A stretch of DNA of 64,000 nucleotides, taken from the NCBI RefSeq assembly GCF_024294785.1, contig NZ_JANCLT010000005.1, positions 124,001 to 188,000 on the forward strand, given 5' to 3'. Of this stretch, positions 31,782-39,220 are shown in pieces. Both the position numbers and the translations under genes were made by a program. Under the pieces are notes generated by a model. The model worked only from the letters and a program-made list of their open reading frames with translations. It made no database searches and was not told the origin of the DNA. The stretch's first letter is position 1. Every line of letters begins with the position of its first letter. The DNA is from Ectobacillus ponti (GTDB lineage: Bacteria > Bacillota > Bacilli > Bacillales > Bacillaceae_G).

Positions 31782-32345
31782 ATGATGAAGTGGAAAACAA
31801 GAGCGGCAGCAGTTCTCTTGACGGCAGTAGTTCTCATGCCATTGGCAGGGAATGCAGAGGTGCAGGTGCACGCTGAGAAGGGCTGGAAGCACGGACACGG
31901 CATGCACCATGAGAAGAGGAAGGAGGAATTGCTCGGCATCATTGATTTGTATGCATCCGGCCAGCTGAAGGCAGACTTGAAGCAGCAATTGGAAACCCGT
32001 GAGACGCTTATGCGGCAGCTGCATGACAAAATGCAGACACCGGCAGGACAAGCCCGTATGGAAGAACGAAGAAAAGAAATGAAGGAAAAAATGGAAGCGC
32101 ACCGCGAGCAGATGGAGAACATCCGCAAGCAGGTGCAGGATGGGAAAATGACAATGGAACAGGCGCGCAGCGAGTTTGGCAAGATCATGGGTGCGCGCCA
32201 TGAGGGACATGCGGTCTATCAGGAAGTGCGGGAGGCTGCAGCAAAGCAGGACCAGGCGGCGGCCGAAGCGGCCCTGCAAAAGCTGAAGCAGCATCTCCAA
32301 GCTGAGAATGACCGGCTGAAGAAGGAAATTGCGGCCATTCAATGA
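31782..32345 (+). CDS. Secreted helical protein of unknown function (187 aa)
   Basis: The N-terminus is a signal peptide (KWKTRAAAVLLTAVVLMPLAGNA, with a possible AxA-type cleavage near VQVHA). The mature part is highly charged and helical with Met, Gln, Arg and Glu repeats (RRKEMKEKMEAHREQMENIRK). A His-rich patch, KHGHGMHHEK, follows the signal. The overall plan resembles Spy/CpxP-type envelope chaperones or metal-responsive secreted helical proteins, but no family motif was confirmed. Two ATGs, 31782 and 31785, follow AAAGGAGG. Confidence 0.8.
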   Translation: MMKWKTRAAAVLLTAVVLMPLAGNAEVQVHAEKGWKHGHGMHHEKRKEELLGIIDLYASGQLKADLKQQLETRETLMRQLHDKMQTPAGQARMEERRKEMKEKMEAHREQMENIRKQVQDGKMTMEQARSEFGKIMGARHEGHAVYQEVREAAAKQDQAAAEAALQKLKQHLQAENDRLKKEIAAIQ

Positions 32346-32945
32346 AAAGGACATAAGGGGGCTGGCTGCATGCCGTCAGCCTCTCTTGATGAGGTAGGGA
32401 GATAAAGCTTCCGGGTGCCAGAGGACCAAACCAGGCTTTTTTTGTGCCATTTCCCTTTAAATGTAAAAATAATTCATATATTAAGAAAGAAAGAATTATA
32501 GTTATATTCTATCCACACTCGTAATATTGTTAAAAATATTCTGTTTGTATAATAACAGTGAAATGTTATATAATTTGTTTGAACCTTCTGCCTTTTTGCT
32601 GCAAATGCAGATTCTCCATTGGGATTGAGGGCAGATCTCCTGTTTTTCCTTGATACAGCAGCATCTGTCTGCACTTGTAAGAGACAAACAGCAGGGATGG
32701 TGAGATAGGTTTTTGGATACAATTATTTCTATCAGGTGAATATTCTTACATTTTTGTGATGAAATTTACAAAAACAAAACAAAAAAATTATTTTTTTTCA
32801 AAATACTACTTTACAAATCTTGAAAATTTAGTAGAATATTAAGTAATAGAAATTTTCTGATAATTCTATGCTGTGCAACTAATAGAATTAGCAGACAATT
32901 CCTATTCTTTAAACAGACTAGATAACAATTGAGGAGGGTACACAG
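32346..32945. other. Gene-free 600-base AT-rich stretch upstream of oppA
   Basis: It begins with a weak hairpin (GGCTG ... CAGCC, 32360-32382) and a T7 run near 32440 that may end the preceding transcript. The rest is very AT-rich, with several TATAAT-like hexamers. It contains the CodY-like site at 32851-32865 and an imperfect repeat of AATAGAATTAGCAGACAATTC sequence near 32880-32900. No ORF with a ribosome binding site was found. The long leader suggests regulated expression of oppA. Confidence 0.6.
32851..32865 (+). promoter_or_regulatory. CodY-like operator upstream of oppA
   Basis: AATTTTCTGATAATT matches 14 of 15 positions of AATTTTCWGAAAATT, about 80 bp before the oppA start. Oligopeptide transport genes are classical CodY targets. 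Confidence 0.55.
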
Positions 32946-34628
32946 ATGAACAAGAAATTGACAGCTGTGGTAGCACCGGTTCTTGTAGCAAGCTTGGCTC
33001 TGTCCGCTTGCGGCAACAAGACTGACAACAATGCTTCACAAAAATCAGGCACTGACAAGAAAGAAGAGAAATTGGCAGCGAAGCAGGTATTGAACTTGCT
33101 TGATACTTCCGAGATTCCTTCCATGGACTCCACAAAGGCAACAGACCAGGTTTCCTTCATCGTTATGAACAACGTGATGGAAGGTCTATACCGTCTGGGA
33201 CCTGACCAAAAGCCAACTCCTGGCGTAGCAGAATCCTTTACTAAGAGTGATGACGGCAAAACATATACATTCAAGCTTCGCAAGGATGCCAAGTGGTCCA
33301 ACGGCGACCCTGTAACTGCGAAAGACTTTGTGTACTCCTGGCAGCGTGCGGTGGACCCTGCAACAGCAGCTGAATATTCATACATCATGTTTGATGTCAA
33401 AAATGCACAAGCCATCAACGAAAAGAAAATGCCTGTTGATCAGTTGGGCGTAAAAGCAGTCGATGACTATACATTGGAAGTTCAATTGGAAAACCCGGTT
33501 CCATACTTCGTGGAGCTGACTTCCTTCGCAACCTTCTATCCGCTGAACGAGAAATTCGTAAAAGCGCAGGGCGACAAGTTTGGCCTGGAAGCAAGCACAA
33601 CGCTGTACAACGGTCCATTCGTTCTGTCCGACTGGAAGCACGAGCAAGGCTGGCAGTACAAGAAGAACGACAACTACTGGGATAATAAGACAGTTAAGCT
33701 GAGCGAAATCAACGTCAGCGTCGTAAAAGAAGTGGCGACAGGCGTAAACCTGTATGAGGCGAAGGATGTTGACCGTGTTGGTCTGTCTGCTGAGTTTGTA
33801 GACAAGTATAAGTCTGCTCCTGAGTTCAAGACTGCGAAGGATGTATCTGTATACTTCCTGCGTCTGAACCAATCCCGCGGCGGCAAGCAAACTGCACTGT
33901 CCAACCTGAAGGCGCGCCAAGCGCTCAGCATGGCGTATGACAAGGATGCGCTCGTCAGCGTAATCCTGAACAACGGTTCCGTTCCGGCGAACTACCTGGT
34001 TCCTTCTGACTTTGTAAAAGGTGCAGACGGCAAGGACTTCCGCAAGGCAAATGGCGACATGAACAAGTTCGACGCTGCAAAGGCGAAGAAGCTGTGGGAA
34101 GAAGCAAAGAAAGAGCTTGGCCAAGACAAGGTTACGCTTGAATTGCTGAACTATGACAGCGACAGCGCGAAGAAGATTGGTGAGTATCTGAAGGAGCAGC
34201 TGGAAAAGAACCTGCCGGGCCTGACTGTAAGCATCAAGCAACAGCCATTCAAGCAAAAGCTTGACTTGGAAACAAAAGGCGACTATGACTTCTCCTTCGC
34301 TGGCTGGGGCCCTGACTATCCAGACCCAATGACATTCCTTGACATGTTCATCACTGGCGGCGCCCACAACCAAATGGGCTACTCCAACAAAGAATATGAC
34401 AAGCTGATTGCAGACGGCAAAGGCCCATTGCTGACTGACCAGAAGAAGCGTCTGGAAGAACTGGCGAAAGCTGAGAAGGTCCTGTTTGACGATGCAGCGA
34501 TTGCTCCTATCTATCAACGTGGAACTTCTTACCTGGAGCGTCCATACGTAAAAGGTATTGTAGACCACAACTTCGGTGGCGACTACTCCTACAAGTGGGC
34601 TTACGTAACAGAGCACGACAGCAAGTAA
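32946..34628 (+). CDS. oppA: Oligopeptide-binding lipoprotein OppA (orphan)
   Basis: This 560-residue class C solute-binding protein has lipobox LALSAC (Cys22), a charged linker, and the SBP_bac_5 pattern: FIVMNNVMEGLYRLG, FKLRKDAKWSNGDPVTAKDFVYSWQR, then a conserved FAGWGPDYPDP near the C-terminus. It captures peptides outside the membrane for an Opp-type ABC importer. No permease or ATPase genes are adjacent, so it must share a transporter encoded elsewhere. The ATG follows GAGGAGGG. A CodY-like box and a long AT-rich leader precede it, and a strong terminator follows. Confidence 0.95.
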   Translation: MNKKLTAVVAPVLVASLALSACGNKTDNNASQKSGTDKKEEKLAAKQVLNLLDTSEIPSMDSTKATDQVSFIVMNNVMEGLYRLGPDQKPTPGVAESFTKSDDGKTYTFKLRKDAKWSNGDPVTAKDFVYSWQRAVDPATAAEYSYIMFDVKNAQAINEKKMPVDQLGVKAVDDYTLEVQLENPVPYFVELTSFATFYPLNEKFVKAQGDKFGLEASTTLYNGPFVLSDWKHEQGWQYKKNDNYWDNKTVKLSEINVSVVKEVATGVNLYEAKDVDRVGLSAEFVDKYKSAPEFKTAKDVSVYFLRLNQSRGGKQTALSNLKARQALSMAYDKDALVSVILNNGSVPANYLVPSDFVKGADGKDFRKANGDMNKFDAAKAKKLWEEAKKELGQDKVTLELLNYDSDSAKKIGEYLKEQLEKNLPGLTVSIKQQPFKQKLDLETKGDYDFSFAGWGPDYPDPMTFLDMFITGGAHNQMGYSNKEYDKLIADGKGPLLTDQKKRLEELAKAEKVLFDDAAIAPIYQRGTSYLERPYVKGIVDHNFGGDYSYKWAYVTEHDSK

Positions 34629-34639
34629 TATCACTTCAA

Positions 34640-34672
34640 ACAGAAGGTGTGACAGCACCTTCTGTTTTTTTG
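34640..34672 (+). terminator. Terminator of oppA
   Basis: ACAGAAGGTG TGACA GCACCTTCTGT followed by TTTTTT. Confidence 0.92.
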
Positions 34673-34731
34673 TGCACCTTTCCCTGCTGCAAGCATACAC
34701 ATGCACTACACTTGTGGAAAGAGGGGAGCAT

Positions 34732-35451
34732 ATGGCCTCGTACTCCTACTTGGATTTATTGGCTTTGCTTGGTGTCGGCAGTGCGCATCCCGGCGGCTTC
34801 GGGCTGACGAAGGAGCTGCTGCAGCAGCTGTCTCCCGTGCCTGGCAGTGAGGTACTGGATGCGGGCTGCGGGACAGGACGTACTGCTATATACCTGGCGG
34901 ATGCGTACGGCTGTCGGGTGACCGGAATCGACCAGAACCAGCTTATGCTCGAGAAAGCGGGGAAGCGGGCATTGCGTGAGGGTGTAGCTCTGCAGCTTGT
35001 GCAGGGGGATCTGGAGCAGCTGCCCTTTGCGGATGGTTCCTTTGCACTTGCCTTGTCGGAATCCGTTCTGGCTTTTACGGACATTCAGCAGTCGCTGCAG
35101 GAGCTGCACAGGGTGCTGCGCCCAGGTGCCCGGCTGGCGGTGATTGAAATGGCAGTGGAGCGGTCGCTGGCACCGGCGGAAACAGCAGAGATTTCGGCTG
35201 TATATGGGGCTAAGCGGTATATGACGGAACAAGACTGGCGGGAAAGCTTCCGCCTGGCCGGATTCACTTCTGTGCAGACCGTCGGCGGCGGCACAATTCT
35301 GGCATCCATGCAGCAATACCAGGAGCTGCCGGACTGGGATTTGTCTCCCCATATTCATCCTGCTGTATACAACGTATGGGCGCAGCACGAAGACATCATC
35401 CGCAAATATCAGCAGCTGCTCGGCCATCGCGTCTTCATCTGCAGCAAATAG
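34732..35451 (+). CDS. Class I SAM-dependent methyltransferase
   Basis: The 239-residue protein has the Rossmann methyltransferase motif I VLDAGCGTGRTAIYL (41-55), an acidic motif II (VTGIDQNQLML) and a motif near QGDLEQLPFADGSF, as in Methyltransf_11/UbiE-like enzymes. The methyl acceptor is unknown. The C-terminal part (about residues 150-239) is family-specific, with GGGTILASMQQYQELPDWDLSP. The ATG at 34732 follows AGAGGGGAG; the longer frame back to 34672 overlaps the oppA terminator. It appears to be a single-gene unit. Confidence 0.88.
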   Translation: MASYSYLDLLALLGVGSAHPGGFGLTKELLQQLSPVPGSEVLDAGCGTGRTAIYLADAYGCRVTGIDQNQLMLEKAGKRALREGVALQLVQGDLEQLPFADGSFALALSESVLAFTDIQQSLQELHRVLRPGARLAVIEMAVERSLAPAETAEISAVYGAKRYMTEQDWRESFRLAGFTSVQTVGGGTILASMQQYQELPDWDLSPHIHPAVYNVWAQHEDIIRKYQQLLGHRVFICSK

Positions 35452-35510
35452 GCGCTGCATGTTTCCCTCCTGCAATGGTTACAGTAACAAGTAGGAAAGG
35501 AGGGGACAGC

Positions 35511-35621
35511 ATGACGTCCAATTCTATTGAACAAATTCAAAGCAAGCAGGCAAAGGATGAGCAAAACCGTAAGCGGCAAAAAGGTGATCATAGCAAAAAG
35601 CTGCCGAATAAACAGCATTAA
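35511..35621 (+). CDS. Small hydrophilic protein (36 aa)
   Basis: The 36-residue product (MTSNSIEQIQSKQAKDEQNR then KRQKGDHSKKLPNK) is rich in Lys, Gln and Asn with no hydrophobic core. That composition resembles minor spore proteins and other tiny Bacillus proteins, but I do not recognise a family. It has an excellent GGAAAGGAGG site before the ATG and a strong terminator just after the stop, which together support it as a real gene. Confidence 0.7.
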   Translation: MTSNSIEQIQSKQAKDEQNRKRQKGDHSKKLPNKQH

Positions 35622-35624
35622 ATG

Positions 35625-35656
35625 AAAAAAGCATGGGCCTCCATGCTTTTTCTTTT
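35625..35656. terminator. Bidirectional terminator after the 36-residue gene
   Basis: AAAAAGCATGG / CCATGCTTTTT with A-rich and T-rich flanks; it also lies downstream of the converging gene at 35666. Confidence 0.85.
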
Positions 35657-35665
35657 GGATTTTGG

Positions 35666-35980
35666 TTAAAAGAAAAACAGAGCCGCGATGGCGATGCCGA
35701 TGATAAAAGCGAAGCCAACTGCAAACGCACCGCTGTAATAGCCTTCTTCGTAGCCGGTTTCATAGCCTCTGGCATATGCGTACAGCTCAGCGTCATGAAA
35801 CTCCCCGCGGCCCCCGTAGCCGAAGCCGCCCGCAGACCGGCGGCTGACAGGCTGCAGCCAGACACGGTCCTCCTCTATATCAATGACACGGCCGATATGC
35901 ACCCGCCCCTCCGTATCATGAATGCGTACAACCTGGCCGCGGTACTGGCAGCACGTATGATAGCATTGCTGGTAATCCAT
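35666..35980 (-). CDS. Small protein with N-terminal beta domain and C-terminal membrane helix
   Basis: The 104-residue product starts MDYQQCYHTCCQYRGQVVRI, then HDTEGRVHIGRVIDIEEDRVWLQPV, which looks like a small SH3/KOW-like barrel. It continues with a Gly/Tyr-rich linker and ends in a hydrophobic stretch (about residues 83-104, FAVGFAFIIGIAIAALFFF). The Cys, Gly and Tyr richness resembles spore coat or coat-attachment proteins, but the family is not recognised. The ATG at 35978-35980 follows GGAGGGAGGAG; the longer frame to 36088 lacks such a site. Confidence 0.75.
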   Translation of the reverse strand: MDYQQCYHTCCQYRGQVVRIHDTEGRVHIGRVIDIEEDRVWLQPVSRRSAGGFGYGGRGEFHDAELYAYARGYETGYEEGYYSGAFAVGFAFIIGIAIAALFFF

Positions 35981-36129
35981 GTGATCTCCTCCCTCCATAT
36001 CCCTACAGCATATGGAGCATGTCCGGGATATGCTTGTACGTTTGCCTATTGGAATAAGTTTGCCGGGCTGCACATTTCTGTGGGACAAGCAGAATATGCT
36101 TCAGTAAAAGCTGTTTGGAGGAGGGGCTT

Positions 36130-37857
36130 ATGCGGTACATACCTGAGGGCATGCTCGAAAAGCAGTACCGGTGGGAATTGGTTCATAATCAGCTGTATTA
36201 TCATCTCTATCATTTTAATACGGAAACGGCACTGCAGCCGCTCTTGCTCCGGCTGCTGCAAACGCAGGAAGCCCAGCTGCAGGAGCTGCGTTGCATCGGC
36301 GACACCAGCCGGATTGCTGAACCTGAGCCGGCGTTTCCGGCAACGGTGTGGGAAACGGCCAGCATGCTTTATGAACGGGAATATGAGCTGCTGCAGGAAT
36401 ATCTCAGCTATCAGGTCTATTTTCTGAAAAGCAGCGCCGGCAGCCCGCCGCTCCAGGCACTGCTGCATTCACAATACGAGCAGGTGAATACGCTGCTTGC
36501 AGTTGTACAAGCCTATGAGGAGACAGAAGCGAAGCATACCCTGCAAAAGGCAAGCCCTTACAATGTATGGATGGAGCCGGGCTATCGCCTGGAGCAGGTG
36601 GCGGCCGCGCTGACCTACCCGACTGCGCTTGCCTTCGATGACCAGGACCGGATGTATGTGCTCGAAGCCGGATATGCCTACGACGAACCGAAGCGTGGCC
36701 GGATTTTACGCTATGACCGGCAGGGAATGTCTGTGTTCGCCGATGATCTTGCGGCGCCGGCTACCGGATTGGCATGGCACGAGGGCTATGTATATGTGGC
36801 GGAAAGCAACCTGAGGGGCGAAGAAAACAGAGGCGGCAGCATTGTCCGAATTGCGCCGGACGGCACAAAAACGAGAATCCTGTCAGGATTGGCCACATAC
36901 GGGGACCACTTTACCGGAGACGTGCTGTTCGGGCCGGACGGCCGCTTGTACTTCTCTGTTGGAGCCGCTACCAATGCAGGAGTGGTCGGCCCGGATAATG
37001 AGGGATGGCTGCAATTTCATCCGGGCTTTTGCGACATGGCGGCCCGCCCGACAGAGCTGTCCCTGCAAAATTTCGTCAGCCGGGATGCTGCAGGAAGGGT
37101 GAAGGTGACGGGGGCGTTTCAGCCGTACGGCCAGTCCAATATGAAGGATGGCACCGCGCTGCATCCATCTTTTGCTGCGACAGGTGTGCTGTACAGCTGC
37201 AATCCCGATGGAACTGATGTGCGCATGGTGGCGGACGGCTTTCGCAATCCGTACGGGCTCGGCTTTTCTCCCTTCAACGGCAAGCTGTATGCAACGGACA
37301 ACGGCTGCGACCCGCGCGGCAGCCGGCCGATCCACAAGGACTGGGACCACTTCTGGGAAATTCAGCCCGGCGGCTGGTATGGCTGGCCGGATCTGCTGAG
37401 CGGGCTGCCATGCACCCTGCCGCATTTTCAGCAATACGGCAAACCAAAGCCGCTGCATCTCTTGAAGCGGCATCCGCGCCTGGCCGGGCAGCCGCAAGCC
37501 CGCTTTGCCCCAAGCAGCTCCTCCAATAAATTCGATTTCTCCACCAATGCTGCGTTCGGCCACCAAGGAGAAATCTTTGTCGCGCAAACGGGGGCATTGG
37601 CGTATACACCGGGCAAGGAAGCACCATCCGGCTTCCGTGTTGTCCGGATGAATGCGGAAACGGGACAAATCAGCAGCTTCCTGTGGAACGAGGGAGCAGA
37701 AGAAAATCCGAATGGACCTATCCGGCCGGTGCAGGCAAAATTTGACCGGCGCGGCGAAGCACTGTACGTCGTGGACCTCGGCATCATCGGCAATTACGGC
37801 ATCCATACCATGCCGCAGCCGGGCAGCGGCGCCGTCTGGCGCATCACGAAGCAGTGA
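36130..37857 (+). CDS. Helical domain fused to a glucose/sorbosone dehydrogenase-like beta-propeller
   Basis: The 575-residue protein has two parts. Residues 1 to about 140 form a helical bundle (YRWELVHNQLYYHLYHFNT and EYELLQEYLSYQVYFLK) of unassigned family. Residues about 150-575 look like a GSDH-type beta-propeller: TALAFDDQDRMYVLEAG, GDVLFGPDGRLYFSVGA, PYGLGFSPFNGKLYATDNG and PGGWYGWPDL. Members oxidise aldose sugars with PQQ, but many lack activity. There is no signal peptide, which is unusual for this fold. The ATG at 36130 follows GGAGGAGGGG. The gene overlaps the frame of the next ORF only at its very end and may be co-transcribed with it. Confidence 0.85.
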   Translation: MRYIPEGMLEKQYRWELVHNQLYYHLYHFNTETALQPLLLRLLQTQEAQLQELRCIGDTSRIAEPEPAFPATVWETASMLYEREYELLQEYLSYQVYFLKSSAGSPPLQALLHSQYEQVNTLLAVVQAYEETEAKHTLQKASPYNVWMEPGYRLEQVAAALTYPTALAFDDQDRMYVLEAGYAYDEPKRGRILRYDRQGMSVFADDLAAPATGLAWHEGYVYVAESNLRGEENRGGSIVRIAPDGTKTRILSGLATYGDHFTGDVLFGPDGRLYFSVGAATNAGVVGPDNEGWLQFHPGFCDMAARPTELSLQNFVSRDAAGRVKVTGAFQPYGQSNMKDGTALHPSFAATGVLYSCNPDGTDVRMVADGFRNPYGLGFSPFNGKLYATDNGCDPRGSRPIHKDWDHFWEIQPGGWYGWPDLLSGLPCTLPHFQQYGKPKPLHLLKRHPRLAGQPQARFAPSSSSNKFDFSTNAAFGHQGEIFVAQTGALAYTPGKEAPSGFRVVRMNAETGQISSFLWNEGAEENPNGPIRPVQAKFDRRGEALYVVDLGIIGNYGIHTMPQPGSGAVWRITKQ

Positions 37858-37916
37858 ATAGAATGCCGGAAACAGGAAAGTCTACTACTTGTATCCCGAT
37901 GCAAAGGATGATGAAC

Positions 37917-38258
37917 GTGAAGGCAACAGATGAGTTTCAAGTCTACGAGGTGAAGTGGGACGACTTCACAGCGGCATTGCGCGCTGAGATGAAACGCCAA
38001 GTCGGTGCGGATATTATTGACCGGGTCGTCTGCGACCTCGCAGATGGCTTTGAGGTGTATACCTATATCCAAGGCGACCTGGACTTTGACTTTAAGGACG
38101 CCCTGGAACGCAAGTACGGCACAGATGCCAGCCTGCCAAATATCCTGACAATTCTGCTGTTGGCTACCATCTATAACACGAGCGAAAGCAATATCCGGCT
38201 GCATGCCGACAACAAGGAGAACCCGGTTGTCGAGGTGTACATTAAGAAGTCCGCTTAA
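37917..38258 (+). CDS. Hypothetical protein (113 aa)
   Basis: I do not recognise this family. The product is a mixed alpha/beta soluble protein (DEFQVYEVKWDDFTAAL, then DLADGFEVYTYIQGDLDFDF). It ends with a mostly helical part, LPNILTILLLATIYNTSESN, and a final strand, ENPVVEVYIKKS. The start is uncertain: the GTG at 37917 has AAAGGATG at good distance, while in-frame ATGs at 37899, 37908 and 37911 lack usable sites. It begins 59 bases after the beta-propeller gene without a terminator between, so the two may form an operon. Confidence 0.7.
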   Translation: MKATDEFQVYEVKWDDFTAALRAEMKRQVGADIIDRVVCDLADGFEVYTYIQGDLDFDFKDALERKYGTDASLPNILTILLLATIYNTSESNIRLHADNKENPVVEVYIKKSA

Positions 38259-38277
38259 CAAAGAGCGGGCTTTTTGC
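38249..38277 (+). terminator. Short terminator overlapping the stop of the 37917 gene
   Basis: CCGCT / AGCGG with a 7-nt loop followed by GCTTTTTGC; the stem is short, so it may be weak. Confidence 0.5.
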
Positions 38278-38428
38278 TTTTGTCCGGTCAACCTTGTTTG
38301 TATCTGGTTTGCAGGGCTCTATGTCGGAACTATTGGAAGGCGGCCGGTATGAACCAGCCGCTTCCTGTTGACATGCCGGGTTCCCCGTCCAAGGTGGGCA
38401 AAACAAGCGGAAGAGCATCCTTTAAGTG

Positions 38429-38598
38429 TCGGAACCTCCCTTTGGTGAGCGGAACGAGCCGGTTCCGTTTTTCTTGATGTCTAACTGCACCGGCCAGCTC
38501 ACTGCCAGGGAGAACCTGCCACCATAAAAGGCCAAAAGCGCCTTTTAGGTGTCAGAACCTCCCTTCTGTGAGCGGAACGAGCCGGTTCCGTTTTTCTT
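38429..38598 (+). repeat. Copy B of the hairpin-spacer-hairpin intergenic repeat
   Basis: Two near-identical hairpin units (38429-38475 and 38551-38598, period 122 bp), each with GGAACC or AGAACC at the 5' side, GAGCGGAACGAGCC in the centre, and GGTTCCGTTTTTCTT at the 3' side. They flank a spacer with CTGCACCGGCCAGC, CACTGCCAGGGAGAACC and ATAAAAGGCC-AAAA-GCGCC. The sequence just upstream (38340-38428) ends like a further degenerate spacer. The same module occurs at 4274-4440. The 454-base gap 38259-38712 holds no other recognisable feature apart from a promoter for the next gene. Confidence 0.88.
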
Positions 38599-38712
38599 AT
38601 ATGTAACATTTCCTTCATAGAAATGATATAAATCCTTCATAATTGCCCCGGCTCTACCTTATGTTCAAATGATAATATTGGGATACAAACCAGCGCAAAG
38701 GGGAATCGGGAC

Positions 38713-39039
38713 ATGGAAGAATTGCTGAAGCAAATGCTAGAGCAGATGGAACAAATGAGGGAAGAAGTGCGCAGCGTATCCCAGCGGTTGGACAGCATTG
38801 AGCATCGTGTGTCTGTAAATCAAATTGACCTGACTGATATAAAAGAGCTTGCCGAAATGATGGAAACCGTGCAGAAGGAAGAACTGCTGCGGCTGTCGCG
38901 GATATTGAAGGAAGGTGGAGCGAACGCTTACGTGAAGGAGGAGCTGAAGCATTTGCATCAGCGTTTGGATGCCCAGTTGTTGAAGATTGCGAGAAATGAG
39001 GAAGCGATTTTGATGATGGGTGGGAAGGAGATACAGTAG
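38713..39039 (+). CDS. Coiled-coil protein of unknown function (108 aa)
   Basis: The product is almost wholly helical with clear heptads (MEELLKQMLEQMEQMREEV, then SVSQRLDSIEHRVSVNQ, then a second helix ending LLKIARNEEAILMMGGKE). This layout recalls short Bacillus coiled-coil proteins, but no function is assigned. The ATG follows AAAGGGG. It is preceded by repeat copy B and closed by its own terminator, so it is probably separate from the vWA operon downstream. Confidence 0.8.
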   Translation: MEELLKQMLEQMEQMREEVRSVSQRLDSIEHRVSVNQIDLTDIKELAEMMETVQKEELLRLSRILKEGGANAYVKEELKHLHQRLDAQLLKIARNEEAILMMGGKEIQ

Positions 39040-39052
39040 AAGATTGATAGAG

Positions 39053-39090
39053 TAGCCGTTATCTTATTACAGATAATGGCTTTATTAGTT
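39053..39090 (+). terminator. Terminator of the coiled-coil gene
   Basis: AGCCGTTATC / GATAATGGCT around an 8-nt loop, followed by TTATTAGTTTT. Confidence 0.65.
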
Positions 39091-39220
39091 TTACAGTCCA
39101 TATTGTTTACATAATAATATTATGCGTATACCTCCCGTGAAAAATACAAGTCATATAACTATGGGACTTCCTCATACGCTTAAACATAGGACGATCCTAC
39201 AGTAAAGGTGGCGACTCATC

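Noticed and set aside
32346-32460. Riboswitch in the leader downstream of the secreted helical protein gene
   Set aside because: Only loose hairpins were found and no conserved riboswitch core was recognised.
38340-38600. Repeat array considered as a CRISPR
   Set aside because: Units are about 122 bp, the spacer is itself conserved, and no cas genes are present.
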